Shown piece after piece: positions 1 through 10,500 of a stretch of DNA of 29,587 nucleotides. Source of the DNA: Hypsibius dujardini (taxonomy: Eukaryota > Tardigrada > Eutardigrada > Parachela > Hypsibiidae). Each line of letters opens with the position of its first letter. The first letter of the stretch is position 1. The DNA is taken from positions 1 through 29,587 of the forward strand of contig LRSR01013042.1 in the NCBI GenBank assembly GCA_001579985.1, written 5' to 3'. Both the position numbers and the translations under genes were made by a program. Under the pieces are notes generated by a model. That model ran no database searches. It was given only the letters and a program-made list of their open reading frames with translations, and was not told the DNA's origin.

Positions 1-259
1 AAATCAGAGCCAGAGAGAATATGTGTAGTGGGCGAGGCAAGACGAAGGGCGTCGGTAGTGGTCAACTGAATGGCGATCCAGGATTGGTCGTTCTGCTAAT
101 TATACGCAGATTGACCCTGCGCTCAATCTTTTCCGGTGGCAGGTTGGAAGACAATCAGCTCAGTATGCTGATGCGTCTTCGAAAATTTTACCTACAAATC
201 TTCATGGTACATTTGTTGGGAGTTGCGACCATGATTGACGTTTAAATACAGGTAGAGTA
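1..259. other. 3' flank of GSTZ1, no gene seen
   Basis: This is sequence downstream of the minus-strand isomerase. A 74-codon open frame at 21-245 (+) has no recognisable motif, and I do not call it. I see no AATAAA on the minus strand here, so the poly(A) site is unassigned. Confidence 0.5.
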
Positions 260-1010
260 CTAAGCACCAGTTGGTTGCCTAGTCGGATGGGTTTTCTGAA
301 ACACTTCCCAGTGCTCAAGATCCTGAAACAGCTGCGCACATTTCGGAAACTTGGACAAGTCAGCTCCGAAGCGCCTTGACGAAAATAGCTGTGGAACTAG
401 GAAGATATCCGCTAGAGTCAGCTCATCCCCCACACAAAATTTTCCATGCGTGCCTGCAAGGAAGACCTCCAAGGCCGCCAATCCCTTTTCAATCCAGTAG
501 ACCTGTCGAAAAGTTGGCAAAAATTCCTGGTAAATTTTCCAGAAGTAAATTTTCTTTAAATTTGTTATATCGCACCTGCCATTCCTTCTGCTTTTCGATG
601 TCTGCGGTGACGATTTTCGCAGTGCCGGGACTCATAAGCGGCTGGATGCCGGAATTGATAATCTCCACGATTTGCCGAACTCGAGCTCGCTGCAGTGGGT
701 CTTTCGGCAACAGCGGCAAGTCCGGTCTGGTTTCTTCTAAATATTCTATAATTGCCACCGACTGAGTCAAGGTTTGTCCGTCAATAATGAGGCAAGGCAC
801 CTGTCCCATGGCGTTCAGCTGGCGATACTCGGCGACTGACTCTTCCACTGGGATGTAGTGTTTGTAGGTGAAGTCGATGTTCTTGTAGACCAGAACTGCA
901 CGAACTCTCCAGGAACACGAACTGTAGGCAAAGTTGTAGAGAATGGGTTTCTCGGGGACCATCGCAGTGTCGACGCGCTGAACCGCCAACGTGCTCTTTT
1001 GTGGAAACAA
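260..1010 (-). CDS. GSTZ1: Maleylacetoacetate isomerase (zeta-class glutathione S-transferase), two exons
   Basis: It isomerises maleylacetoacetate to fumarylacetoacetate in tyrosine catabolism, using glutathione; the family is cytosolic and in some animals also mitochondrial. Exon 1 is 1010-576 and exon 2 is 502-260, with a 73-nt intron (donor CAG|GTGCGA, acceptor GACAG|GTC) in phase 0. The thioredoxin-like N domain holds the family signature SSCSWRVR, the QVPCLIIDG strand with the cis-proline, and QSVAIIEYLEETRP (glutathione contact). The helical C domain holds GIQPL and then, across the splice, GKFCVGDELTLADIFLVPQ and a C-terminal HPTRQP, all zeta-class hallmarks. The first Met (1010) gives 225 aa; the Met at 962-960 (VPEKPILYNF follows) gives 209 aa, close to the usual 210-220, so the first 16 residues may be a leader or untranslated. 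It is divergent from the receptor gene on its right. Confidence 0.93.
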
Positions 1011-2032
1011 ACAATCCCTTAAAAAAACGCTTAGGTTGTCGCCTCTTTATGCCGATTATACAGTAGATGCTTGTCTGTTGAGACGACACGGCACAGCACG
1101 ACTTTACAGTTACTTACTCGCTTTATCTTTGAAACATTATTTCTGTCAACGATTTCGATGTCTTTTCAACAGCCCGAGGGCCAAACGTGTACGATAACCG
1201 TTACGGGTGCGCTTACTAATGTGCGTCGTTAATGTAGACGCGAGATGATTTCCTGTTAAATTTTGTACAAAATGACAAAAATATTTTAATTTTTGCAACT
1301 ACCGGTACTCCAACAAATGTGATTGATGAAATGTCAGCTACTATTAAAAAACTGAACTCTACAAATCCTTTAGTTCCTTTATGTTACTAGTACATATGAA
1401 TGCACATATACGGAGTACCGGTACCCAATCTGGAGTTTATGAGCTTAAAAAAGAGCATCTGCTTTCGTCGGGATGTCGGGCCCACTCATAAACAGAAAGA
1501 TCCTGCTGAAAAAGTGAAGCGAAGGATATCGCCTGCGCATCGCGTACTCTCTAACGCGTACCGATTCTTGCCGAAACAAGGCATTTACTGTTGCTGCAAC
1601 AGTCAGCGCAATTCCCGTACGCGCGCCAGTAATTGAATAACCCGGAAATTTCATTGAATCACGATTTGCGTGGAAGAAGGTAATTATTTACGCGAAAGCT
1701 CCATTCATTCCGCAATGATGTGGCGCAAGTTTGGTGCACACAGTAGGAATATGGTATGCCCATTTAAACCGGTAGTTCTCGTACTGTAGTCATAGAACAA
1801 TGTAATCTGCCGTGCAGGCTAATTGTGTTAAAAACTCTTCCCGCGTTTTTGTAATGTACATCATCTGACCGATGTTCATGTCATCTAACCTTATCAACGG
1901 GAAAATTTGCCCGAGCAGAGATTCTGTTATTGACATCACCATCCCGTGAACCCTTGTTCCCCTCAACGATTCATATATGATCGAATTCTATTCTCACCTG
2001 TTACGCAAACATTTCAACTCAGCTCCGCCACG
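1011..2032. promoter_or_regulatory. Divergent intergenic region between GSTZ1 and receptor A
   Basis: About 1 kb lies between the two head-to-head starts and should contain both promoters. I could not pick out a convincing TATA box or initiator. The palindrome GTACCGGTAC is at about 1414, and a related ACCGGTAC is near 1301. Open frames of 60-80 codons on both strands around 1400-1654 have no family features. The frame of receptor A stays open upstream to an ATG at 1946, but the downstream ATG at 2033 is preferred. Confidence 0.35.
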
Positions 2033-5000
2033 ATGTCGTCCTTTCTTCGCGTCGCGGCAAAAACTGTGTTGATCCTGTCTCAGTTGTTTGGTTGCATTGC
2101 CGTTCCTGCCGAGACCCAACGTCCGATCCTCGCACCAAAGATATCCATCGTAGTGTACGGCCGGGTGGCAAGCCAAGGCGTCACCTCCTTGTCCATTACC
2201 GAGCCGCCCTTCGAAGTGGCGTTCGAGAGGATCAAAGAGGAGCTTGGCGATCGCTACGACCTCAGCTACATTCAAACGACTGCCTTCCCGTGTTTGTCAG
2301 CTCTGCCGTCGTACGACAACGGCGCCGACAACCTGGCTTGGTGGTACAACAAAAGACACCAAGTCAATCACAGTTTTATCTTTTTAACGCCTGGTGGATC
2401 AGGAGTACTCTGTGATGCGAGTGATGGCTCGGTGCATTCGCTGGCGGACAACTGGAACACTCTCGCGTTTAACACGTAATTGTGATCTTCTTTAGGACGA
2501 TTGTGTATTGTTTATATCATGAGTTCGTTTGAAGTGTTTTTTTTATTGTCCGTTCCATGTAGAGTTTCTGGTCTGGAAATCCAAGCTCGGATCCCTCCGT
2601 TTTCCACTTCTTTTAGCTTCACCTCCGTCGGAGCCACGGGATACATTGAAAATGCCTTAGCTCTTGCTGCGTATTACAAGTGGTCATCAATTTTCACCCT
2701 GTGGGATGAGTCTTCGGTACCCTCGTTCCGCGCGCTGGCGCTCGGTCTGGACAAAGGACTCCGACGCACAACCATTCTCCGTGAGTTTTGCAGCATTAAA
2801 TCGACGCCCAGTTTTGACTTCACTCAGACCCTTTGGGCCTTCGGCAATGTCAGTCGAGGTACGCTGAAAGCAATTATTATTAACCTCGCTGAGATTTGTA
2901 CTAATCGTCAACCGGTGATCATACTTTCAGTAATGTTTTATTACGGCCATGCCGCTCAACTACGGCGACTCTTGGTAGGGTTCTCCAATCATCTCACGTC
3001 CCTAAAATTCTTTTTTTCTAATCACCAGTCTTATATCGTTTAAATTTTTACCGTCCTAGATAACGGCCGCAACATTCAACATGATTGGCGAGCAGTATGT
3101 ACGTATGGCAACCGAATATAGGCAACCATAAAAGGCTGAAGTAACCCTACTTCTGTTTGAAACACGTTTACATGACCACGGTTTACTGTACCTCTTTATA
3201 TAAACGTTCTCAACAGGTCTATGTGGCCACAGAAATGATGCCCGCACCGAGTCTATACGGAAACCTTTCTTGGTATAAAGGGGACGCGGACGATGAGGTA
3301 CCTTTGTGAAAGGAAGCATTGTTTTCGCTGCCGTCTTGCTATATATAAGACGGGGTCTTGCTATAGATAAGACGGGGTCTTGCTATATATAAGACGGGGT
3401 CTTGCTATACATAAGACGGGGTCTTGCTATACATAAGACGGGGTCTTGCTATACATAAGACGGGGTCTTGCTATAGATAAGACGGGGTCTTGCTATATTT
3501 AAGACGGGGTCTTGCTATACATAAGACGAGATCTTGCTATACATAAGACGGGATCTTGCTGTACATAAGACGGGGTCTTGCTATATATGAGACGGGGTCT
3601 TGCTGTATCCTTGACGCTATAACTGTAACCCTGTACAACCGAAGGCCACGCATAAACGAGTCTAAAAATGTGAACCTTGCAGGTAGCGCGACGTGCATTC
3701 GAGTCAGTTCTGATATTGCAATCACTGGACGCAGCTTCTCAGACTAACAAAACTCAAAGGTACAGGGGAGAACTTCTGGTGGAGTTCCGGAAACGTTCGC
3801 TACTAAAGTACAACACCACTTACGCACCCGGCAATGACTTAGCGACGGTTCTTCTGGATGGCTACATAACAGTTCTGCTGGTCGGCCAGGTATAGAAACA
3901 ATCATGAATTATGGCATTAATTTGTGTAGTCTTAATAATTCGAGAAAATTTAGGGGGATTTTAATTACAGTAAAAGTAATCAAAAGGAAGAAGATAATAT
4001 GAGCATGGATGTTATAATTCTGTGGAGCTTTTAGGTTTTCTGAAGATCAATAGTGGTATTGACTAGTAATTCTGCGCACCGAAGCATGCTTCATCTTGTT
4101 CGAATGGAAATTCTGTGTCGTGTACAAGAACGGTACATTCATTTTATTCTAGGTCCTCCATGAGGCACTAGAGAACCATGACGATCTCAGCGACGGAAGA
4201 GGCCTTGCTTCGCGACTTCTCAATCGAACCTTTAACACCGCCGATTTCGGCGAAATTTTTGTCGACAAGAACGGTCAGCGAAAAAGCAGCCAAGCCGTTG
4301 CTTACTTCGACGTCGTACGCAATGTTCGGCAGGCAAGCAGTTGACGCTGAAATTAACCCTCACAAGGGGTTGGTGCGCGCTTCACCGCCAGAGTGAACAA
4401 GTTTTACAATATCAATCGATAGCTGTGACTTTAACCTATCTATTGATACCAAAAGCTAATCCGGAGCTTGCGAAACAAGATCCCAATTTGCATGATTCAT
4501 ACGCCCCTCCTCCTTCAACAACTGAACAACTGATAATGCAAACCATGCAATTGATTGGTCGATTGTTTTAAATTAAGAAGTGGCTATTAAGCAAAACAAA
4601 ACAAAACAATCGACCAATCAATGGCATGGTTTGCATTATCAGTTATTCAGTTGTTGAAGGAGGAGGGGCGTATGAATCATGCAAATTGTGATCTTGTTTC
4701 GCAAGCTCCAAATTAGCTTTTGGTATCAATAGATAGGTTAAAGTCACAGCTATTGATTGATATTGTAAGACTTGTTCACTCTGGCGGCGAAGCGCGCACC
4801 AACCCCTTGTCAGACGGTTGGATTTACGTCCGACAAGTTCGATTGTAAAGTGAGCATGAAAATACTAATATTCTAACCTTCGTTGTACTTTCCCCATCAG
4901 ATATTTTTGGTCCAGTATGCCAGTAGTCCAGGATCACTTAAACCGGTGAAGGAGCAAATTCCATGGCCGCGAGGTGCGTGGCCCTCGCTACCTCGCCTCA

Positions 5001-5448
5001 TTTGTGGCTACCGGGGCGATACCTGCCCGACGTCAAGTACGTGAATGATTTCATCGGTTTGTCCGGATGATCCATGTGTGGTGCATCGTTATATTGTCCA
5101 CTGACGTTAGGGTCCCCTGGGGTTTGGATAGGCTCCACAACTGGAGTTTGTGTAGCAATTATTTTATGCTCCTGCGTGTTGCTGAGGTTCGTCCTACCCC
5201 TGCCAGATTAATACTTCTTTTTTTCACAAAAGAAAAAAGTGTCTTAAACATTTTTTAGATGGATGAAGCAGTTCCCATCGGGATGGGAGTCATCGTGGCT
5301 CCTGGAGCAGCAAGAACTGAGTTTCAAGACTCAAAATCAGATGTCAAATGCTACATTTCTACGATCCTATATGAAAACTCTGGAAACGATCCGGTGTATG
5401 GGGACGAGCTTGGAGAGCTATAGCGCCCTCAGAGAGAGTTGGTTATAG
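2033..5448 (+). CDS. Receptor A: natriuretic-peptide-receptor-like, cyclase-less single-pass receptor, ten exons
   Basis: Exons are 2033-2475, 2563-2858, 2931-2974, 3060-3098, 3217-3297, 3683-3889, 4153-4332, 4901-5036, 5111-5186 and 5259-5448, making 563 aa. The ATG at 2033 is followed by a hydrophobic signal peptide (about 1-25). The ectodomain is of ANF-receptor type: VVYGRV, FLTPGGSG..C, then near the membrane NRTF....FGEIFVDKNGQR, the match to the membrane-proximal lobe of natriuretic peptide receptors. A WPRG and CGY...C pair follow. N-glycosylation sequons include NHS, NVS, NLS, NTT and NRT. Exon 9 encodes the membrane segment (about 479-500, GVWIGSTTGVCVAIILCSC). The tail of about 63 residues has no kinase-homology or cyclase domain. 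Intron 7 has a GC donor (CAG|GCAAGC), and intron 9 a weak GTTCGT donor. Family and topology are secure; ligand and signalling are unknown. An alternative is a ligand-clearance or decoy receptor. Confidence 0.82.
3333..3608. repeat. 22-bp minisatellite, 12 units plus a partial one
   Basis: It lies in intron 5 of receptor A. Units start at 3333 and repeat at exactly 22 bp to 3596, with a degenerate end near 3608. Each unit runs GTCTTGCTATAnATAAGAC plus GGG. GTCTT and AAGAC at its ends are inverted, so every unit can form a small hairpin on either strand. Variation is concentrated at the central ATA(T/G/C)AT position. Confidence 0.92.
4345..4830. mobile_element. Foldback (MITE-like) element with about 205-bp inverted arms
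   Basis: It lies in intron 7 of receptor A, 29 nt after the GC donor. The left arm (about 4362-4569, starting ACAAGGGGTTGGTGCGCGC) is mirrored by the right arm (about 4603-4810, ending GCGCGCACCAACCCCTTGT), with a loop of about 33 nt. Weaker symmetry may extend the ends to about 4345 and 4830. There is no transposase frame inside. The arms differ by small indels and substitutions, so the insertion is not brand new. Target-site duplications are not clear. Confidence 0.82.
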
Positions 5449-5539
5449 AGTAGCTTTGCACCTGCGTAGATTTCCTGCACTATGACGGCCGATGCCTCTT
5501 GCGTGGCTCTCTTGTGCACCCTGTTAGCTAGCCCGTAAC

Positions 5540-5986
5540 GGAGTGGCTATTTTATCCCTTTTTCTGGGGCCCAATAGCACTCTGGCTATTTTACCCTTTC
5601 AAGGGCTCAATAGAAGCCTGGCTATTTTACCGCTCCCTTACATCACCAGGGACCCAAATCCTGCCCTGCTATTTTATTCTTTCCATGATGTTCGTTTGTA
5701 TGTCAGTCTGTCCGTTGTCCATCCCCCCGTTGTCCGTCCGTCCGTTGTCTGTCTGTCCGTCCGTTGTCCGTCTGCCCGTCCTTTGTCCGTCCGTTGTCCG
5801 TCCGTTGTCCGTCTGTCTGTCCGTTGTCCGTTCAGGCATTATCGGTCAGATGGTCAAACAACGGGCAACGATTGAACGGATAGCGGAGGGACGGATGGAC
5901 GACAGACGGACGACGGACAAAACGGACTAACCGACAAATCGGACGAATGGACAGCATGGGAGGGATAAAATAGCCGGGCACTACTC
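5540..5986. repeat. Compound repeat element, copy 1 (GGCTATTTTA modules plus a TCCGT-rich core)
   Basis: The left flank has about four loosely iterated modules of the form CTGGCTATTTTACCC...GGGCCCAATAG. A core of TGTCCGTCCGT-type repeats follows (about 5705-5830), then its complement (GACGGACGGACAA type, about 5880-5950). The right flank AGGGATAAAATAGCC is the inverse of the left module. The same components recur at 8508-8966, so this is an interspersed family with inverted ends. Confidence 0.75.
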
Positions 5987-6527
5987 GGCCTCACACACTA
6001 CAAGGGCGGGTTAAAATAACTGTAGCCATACCGTAATGTCGGAGCATAGGCATTCACTGGAAAGCTAATAAAAACACAGTTGTCCCAAATTGGTCAGTAC
6101 GCTTAAATTTCTTCTGATATTTTAATGAAGTTACAAATATATGGTCAACCTCAGGCATGAAATAGGGTTTTTTCAATTCCCGCGTATGGTTCAGATTAAA
6201 CCGGCAGGATCATGTGTCTATAGTTATGAGGATCGTAAAAGCACCGCGACGTTAACCTCTTGGATTTTGAGTCTGGCTCTGCACCGTGACGGCACGTTAT
6301 GGTGATGATACACGCCTTCCGAGATCGTGTTTTGAGCCAATAATAATTACAGTAGGATGCGGCTAATTGAGATGACAGCTGCGGTTCCATTGACAGGGTG
6401 CTGCTTCGTGCTCCCACTTCATGGCAAAGTAAAACCCGTCAAAATGGTCGAATTTTCCACGCCACATGGAGCTCCTGGCGACTAAGATTTTCCTGCTTTT
6501 ATAGAGTGAGCAGAGTGGGGCGGGTTT

Positions 6528-6575
6528 CCTCATGAAACCTTGTTCTACCTTGTTCCTCATGAAACCTTGTTCTAC
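6528..6575. repeat. 27-bp tandem duplication
   Basis: CCTCATGAAACCTTGTTCT begins at 6528 and again at 6555. It is two copies of a 27-bp period in intergenic sequence. Confidence 0.8.
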
Positions 6576-7580
6576 TCCCTGTGATGCACCCTGAACCTCA
6601 TCACAGTGCGAAGTACTCATTCGTTTGTTGTGTGTGCCTTCACCGATCGATTACGTGAATTGGTCTCCCAATCAAAATCGCTTGCGTAAATTATGCGTCA
6701 CGAAGCGACGGATTAACCGTCAGACAAAGTACGCAATTGCTGAGCGGACAGAAATCCCGAATAAACGCAAAATAGCCATCGATAGTCAGTTGAAAACTCC
6801 CCATTGAAAGGCTGCAACTAAGGACGGACACCCCGTTCGTTGATTGTTCTTCGTCTCGACTGCTATAATATCATCTCCGATTTGTCTATACAATGGTCTG
6901 ATTTTTTTTAACGACGACTAATCTTAAAGCGAATCTGAAATGGCGATTTTAACGACCGGGATGTGAAGGAAAATAACGTGAAAGTCAATTTGAATTTCAT
7001 CTTGTATATACACATACATTGATAAACGGAAGATGGCCATCTCGGTGTATCGTCTAGGAACAGTGACGGACCTGAAGGAACTGAACATTGACTCATTCCT
7101 CATGGATGGCTTCTCACACTAAGCTGGGTAAATTGCTTCTGCGCGTTCAGTCATACATGCACATCTGACATGAAGACTTTATTCATCCGTAAACGGTTTC
7201 TCAAAAGGGTATGGTTACTTTATGCCACAGCGGAGAGGGTGTTGAGATGATCGGTCTTAACGTGACCTTGAGGGGTGAAATGTAGGCTAATGTGACGGTC
7301 GAAGAAGAAGAGTCTAAAGATTAGCTCTCACTTCATCCAGATTTAGATAATGACGTCGGAAAAGGTTGTTTGCCTCCTTCCTCTGTAAAGCTTCCTAGAT
7401 TAACTACAAAACACCGTTCTGCACCATTAAACTGCTTCCAGCCATTTCTTCTCAGTGATCATCCACTCAGTGCAAGAATCCAACAAAGAACGGGCTGTCT
7501 TTTTTTTCCCTTGCGCACGTTACCAACTCATCATTGAGCTACTGCTACCCACTTAATGTGTCCTGCAATATTTATTTGCC

Positions 7581-10500
7581 ATGTTGGACCTTAAGGGGCC
7601 GATCTTCGAGCTTTCAGTTTTCTTAACTCAACTATATACTTGTTTAGCAATCACACCGGATATTACCCCACGTCCAAGTAGGGCACCAATTACGGTTACC
7701 ATCGTGGTGTACGGACGCGTCACCGAGCAGGGAGTCACGTCGTTATCAATAGCGGAACCGCCGTACGAGCTGGCCGTCGAGAAAATCCGACGGGATTACG
7801 GGGAGTATTTTACCTTTGATTATGTGCGAACGACCGCTTCTCCGTGTTTGTTTGACCTGCAGCCTGACGCACAAAACGCCAACGACAGTCTTCCATGGTG
7901 GTATAACAGGCTCTTCGAACCGGACCGGGTTTTGGTCTTTCTAACTCCCGGTGGTTCCGGTTTGATTTGCGATGCCAATGACGCTTCGATGCAGTCACTG
8001 GCGGGGAACTGGAACACAATCATACTTAACACGTACGTTGTCTTCGCATTTACACATGTTCTGTTATAGTTGGTCACCCCTTGGATCAACCGCAAATTCA
8101 GTCTCTAATTTATCACGCTTAATTAATAGGATTTCCGGAATTGAAATGAAGGGGCGTTCCGCTCCCTTCGCCACATCAATCAGTTTCACCTCGGTGGGTG
8201 GGACCAAGTACATCGACCTTGCCTTGACCCTCATTGTCTACTACCAATGGAAGTCCGTGTTCATCGTGTGGGATGAGTCGTCAGCCCCCGCGTTTCGGGC
8301 GTTGGCGAACGGTCTTTCCACTGGTCTCAACCGGATCGGCAAAGGGTACTTTCATAAGAAACGCCACATCAAATCACATTCCAGCTTCATCTACCAGCCG
8401 ACACTATGGGAATTTGGGAACGTCAGCCGCAGTAAGAATCACTGGTCACTATTTGCTGGTGTAGTAGTACTGTAGTAGTCTTCCCAATCAACGCAATGTT
8501 TTTTGGGTACAGCTATTTTACCCCTCCCTTCTAGCGTGTGGGGCAAAATAGCACCCCGACAATTTTACCCTCCTTGAGGCCCAATAGATCCCTGGCTATT
8601 TTGCTCCTTCCCTGCAGTCCGTTCATCCGTTCGTCCGTCCGTCTGTCCGTCCGTTGTCCGTCCGTTTGTCCGTTGTCCGTCCGTTGTCCGTCCGTTGTCC
8701 GTCCATTGTCCGTCCGTTCGTCCGTCCGTCCGTCCGTGTCCGTCCTGTCCGTTGTCCGTCCGTTGTCCGTCCGTTGTCCGTCCGTTGTCCGTCCGTTGTC
8801 CGTCCGTTGTCCGTCCGTTGTCCGTCCGTTGTCCGTCCGTTGTCAATCCGACTGTTGTCTGTCCGCTGATGGACGGACAACGGACGGACAGCATGGAAGG
8901 GGTAAAATAGCAGGGGTTCTATTGGGCCCCAAAAAGGGGGGGGGGGAAATAGCCACTCCATTGTTTTTTATGGTTCTAGTAATGTTTTACTATGGCCATG
9001 CAGTGTGGTTGCGACGAATTCTGGTAATTCCCACATAATTATTTTGTGAAAATTGTCACACATTTTTTATATATGACTGTTTTATTGCCGTTGGCGTGTT
9101 CTTATTCTTAGATCACGGCGGCATCGCTTAACATGACCGACGGGCAATTCGTAAGAAGCGAACGAAGACTGTTTCCTCAATAACATGTAAATATATCACT
9201 CTGAAAATATGCGAATCGGATCTCCACAGGTTTATATTTTCACGGAGATGATGTCGGCGCCCACTCTGTACGGGAATCTCACGTGGTATAACGGGGATGA
9301 GGATGATGAGGTGTGGGAAGACACGAGTATGGACTGGGCTCTTTCCCAGCACCCGGGCCCTAAAGGAGCTTGAAGAGCATTCGATACATTCGATTAGTGT
9401 ACTAGTAATTGAGTTTAAGACTATTTCATGTATGCAGCAAAATGAGAGTATGAAGCGCAGGTATCATTTATCACCGGAGCCACAGCGGGCTCAGGATATA
9501 TTTCCCTTTCCTTAATTTTCTCAAAACAAAAGTTCTCTGTTCGTAGATCATAGACCATAGACAGATGTAGCTAGTCTGTCAATCTTCTAGTGACCAATAT
9601 AGAGCAATAAACCTTCCCCTTAGCAACTCCTGGTCACCTGCGTATGATGTTCCTGCAAATTTAAACCAAGTTAAAAACTTACTTACAAACTTAAAAAATG
9701 GACAGCAACCATAATTTATTATGGTCAATTGACCAAGCAGCAAAGTCAGCCGCCGAAATTCTCCGCGATACCACAAATTTATTCAGTCAACAGGACGCAC
9801 CGAGAATTAAGAGCTTGGTACTGCAGACGTGAGGGGGGCGGGCTCGATATCAGTTAATTATTTTTATTGGTTTATGGTCAAGTTACTAAAATATTTATTC
9901 GGTCTATTGGTCTATGGTCCGAGTCGTTAAAAATTCAATTTTCAAAGTCCACGGAAAAGGGCTTGTCATTCAAAGAAAGGGACTTGTTGTTCAAGGAAAA
10001 GGGACTTGTTGTTTAAGGAAAAGACAAAGTTCTTTGAGGAAACGGAAACGGAAACGGAAACGGAAAGTGTTAAGGAAAAGGAAATGTATCCTGAGCCGAC
10101 AGTGGCACAACATGAATTGTGCAATACCTGTATTCACAATTTCACATGTACTGACATTGTACGCTAGGCACCATCCGGCAATCGTGAAAAAGGCGAAATT
10201 GGATTAGATTTTGACCGAAATGCGTTTCGGCTGTTGTTTCTTTTATTGTTAGCACATGTGGCTTTGCGATTGATCCACAATGGAGATGAATTCTGCGTTA
10301 CTCCGCTCTGGCTTCCAGGTAGCGCGCAGAGCTTTCCAGTCCCTGTTAATCCTGCAGCCACTGGATCCGCCGTCACAGATGAGCGAGCAGCAACCCGGCC
10401 AAACGGGTATTTTAGCGGAATTCCGGAGACGCTCGATGCTCAAGTACAACGCCAGCTACGCACCCGGATATGACTTGATTAACGTGCTTGAAGACGGCTA

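Larger units (their letters stand above)
5449..7580. other. Intergenic region between receptors A and B
   Basis: It holds the compound repeat at 5540-5986, an AATAAA at 6067-6072 that could end receptor A transcripts, a short tandem repeat at 6528-6575, and the upstream region of receptor B. I looked for cyclase or kinase-homology exons that could extend receptor A and found none. Open frames at 6196-6620 (-) and 6625-6807 (+) show no family features. Confidence 0.5.

Noticed and set aside
781-1089. 102-codon minus-strand frame overlapping GSTZ1
   Set aside because: It is an out-of-frame shadow of GSTZ1 exon 1, whose own frame carries all family motifs.
1400-1654. Overlapping 69-78 codon frames in the GSTZ1/receptor A intergenic region
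   Set aside because: No start context, motif or splice support, and antiparallel frames of similar length are expected by chance.
3333-3608. CRISPR array
   Set aside because: The units are contiguous 22-bp repeats without unique spacers or cas genes, inside an intron of an animal gene.
5272-5408. Alternative receptor A exon reading PIGMGVIVAPGAARTEF as the membrane segment
   Set aside because: The hydrophobic run is too short. The exon at 5111-5186 has the right length, phases and hydrophobicity and matches the paralogue, and the exon at 5259 then aligns to the tail of receptor B.
8538-9038. Long overlapping open frames on both strands with Ser-Val-Arg-Cys-Pro type repeats (also 5543-5930)
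   Set aside because: They are produced by an 11-bp stop-free DNA repeat open in every frame, and they overlap a real splice acceptor and exon 3 of receptor B. This is not a protein gene.
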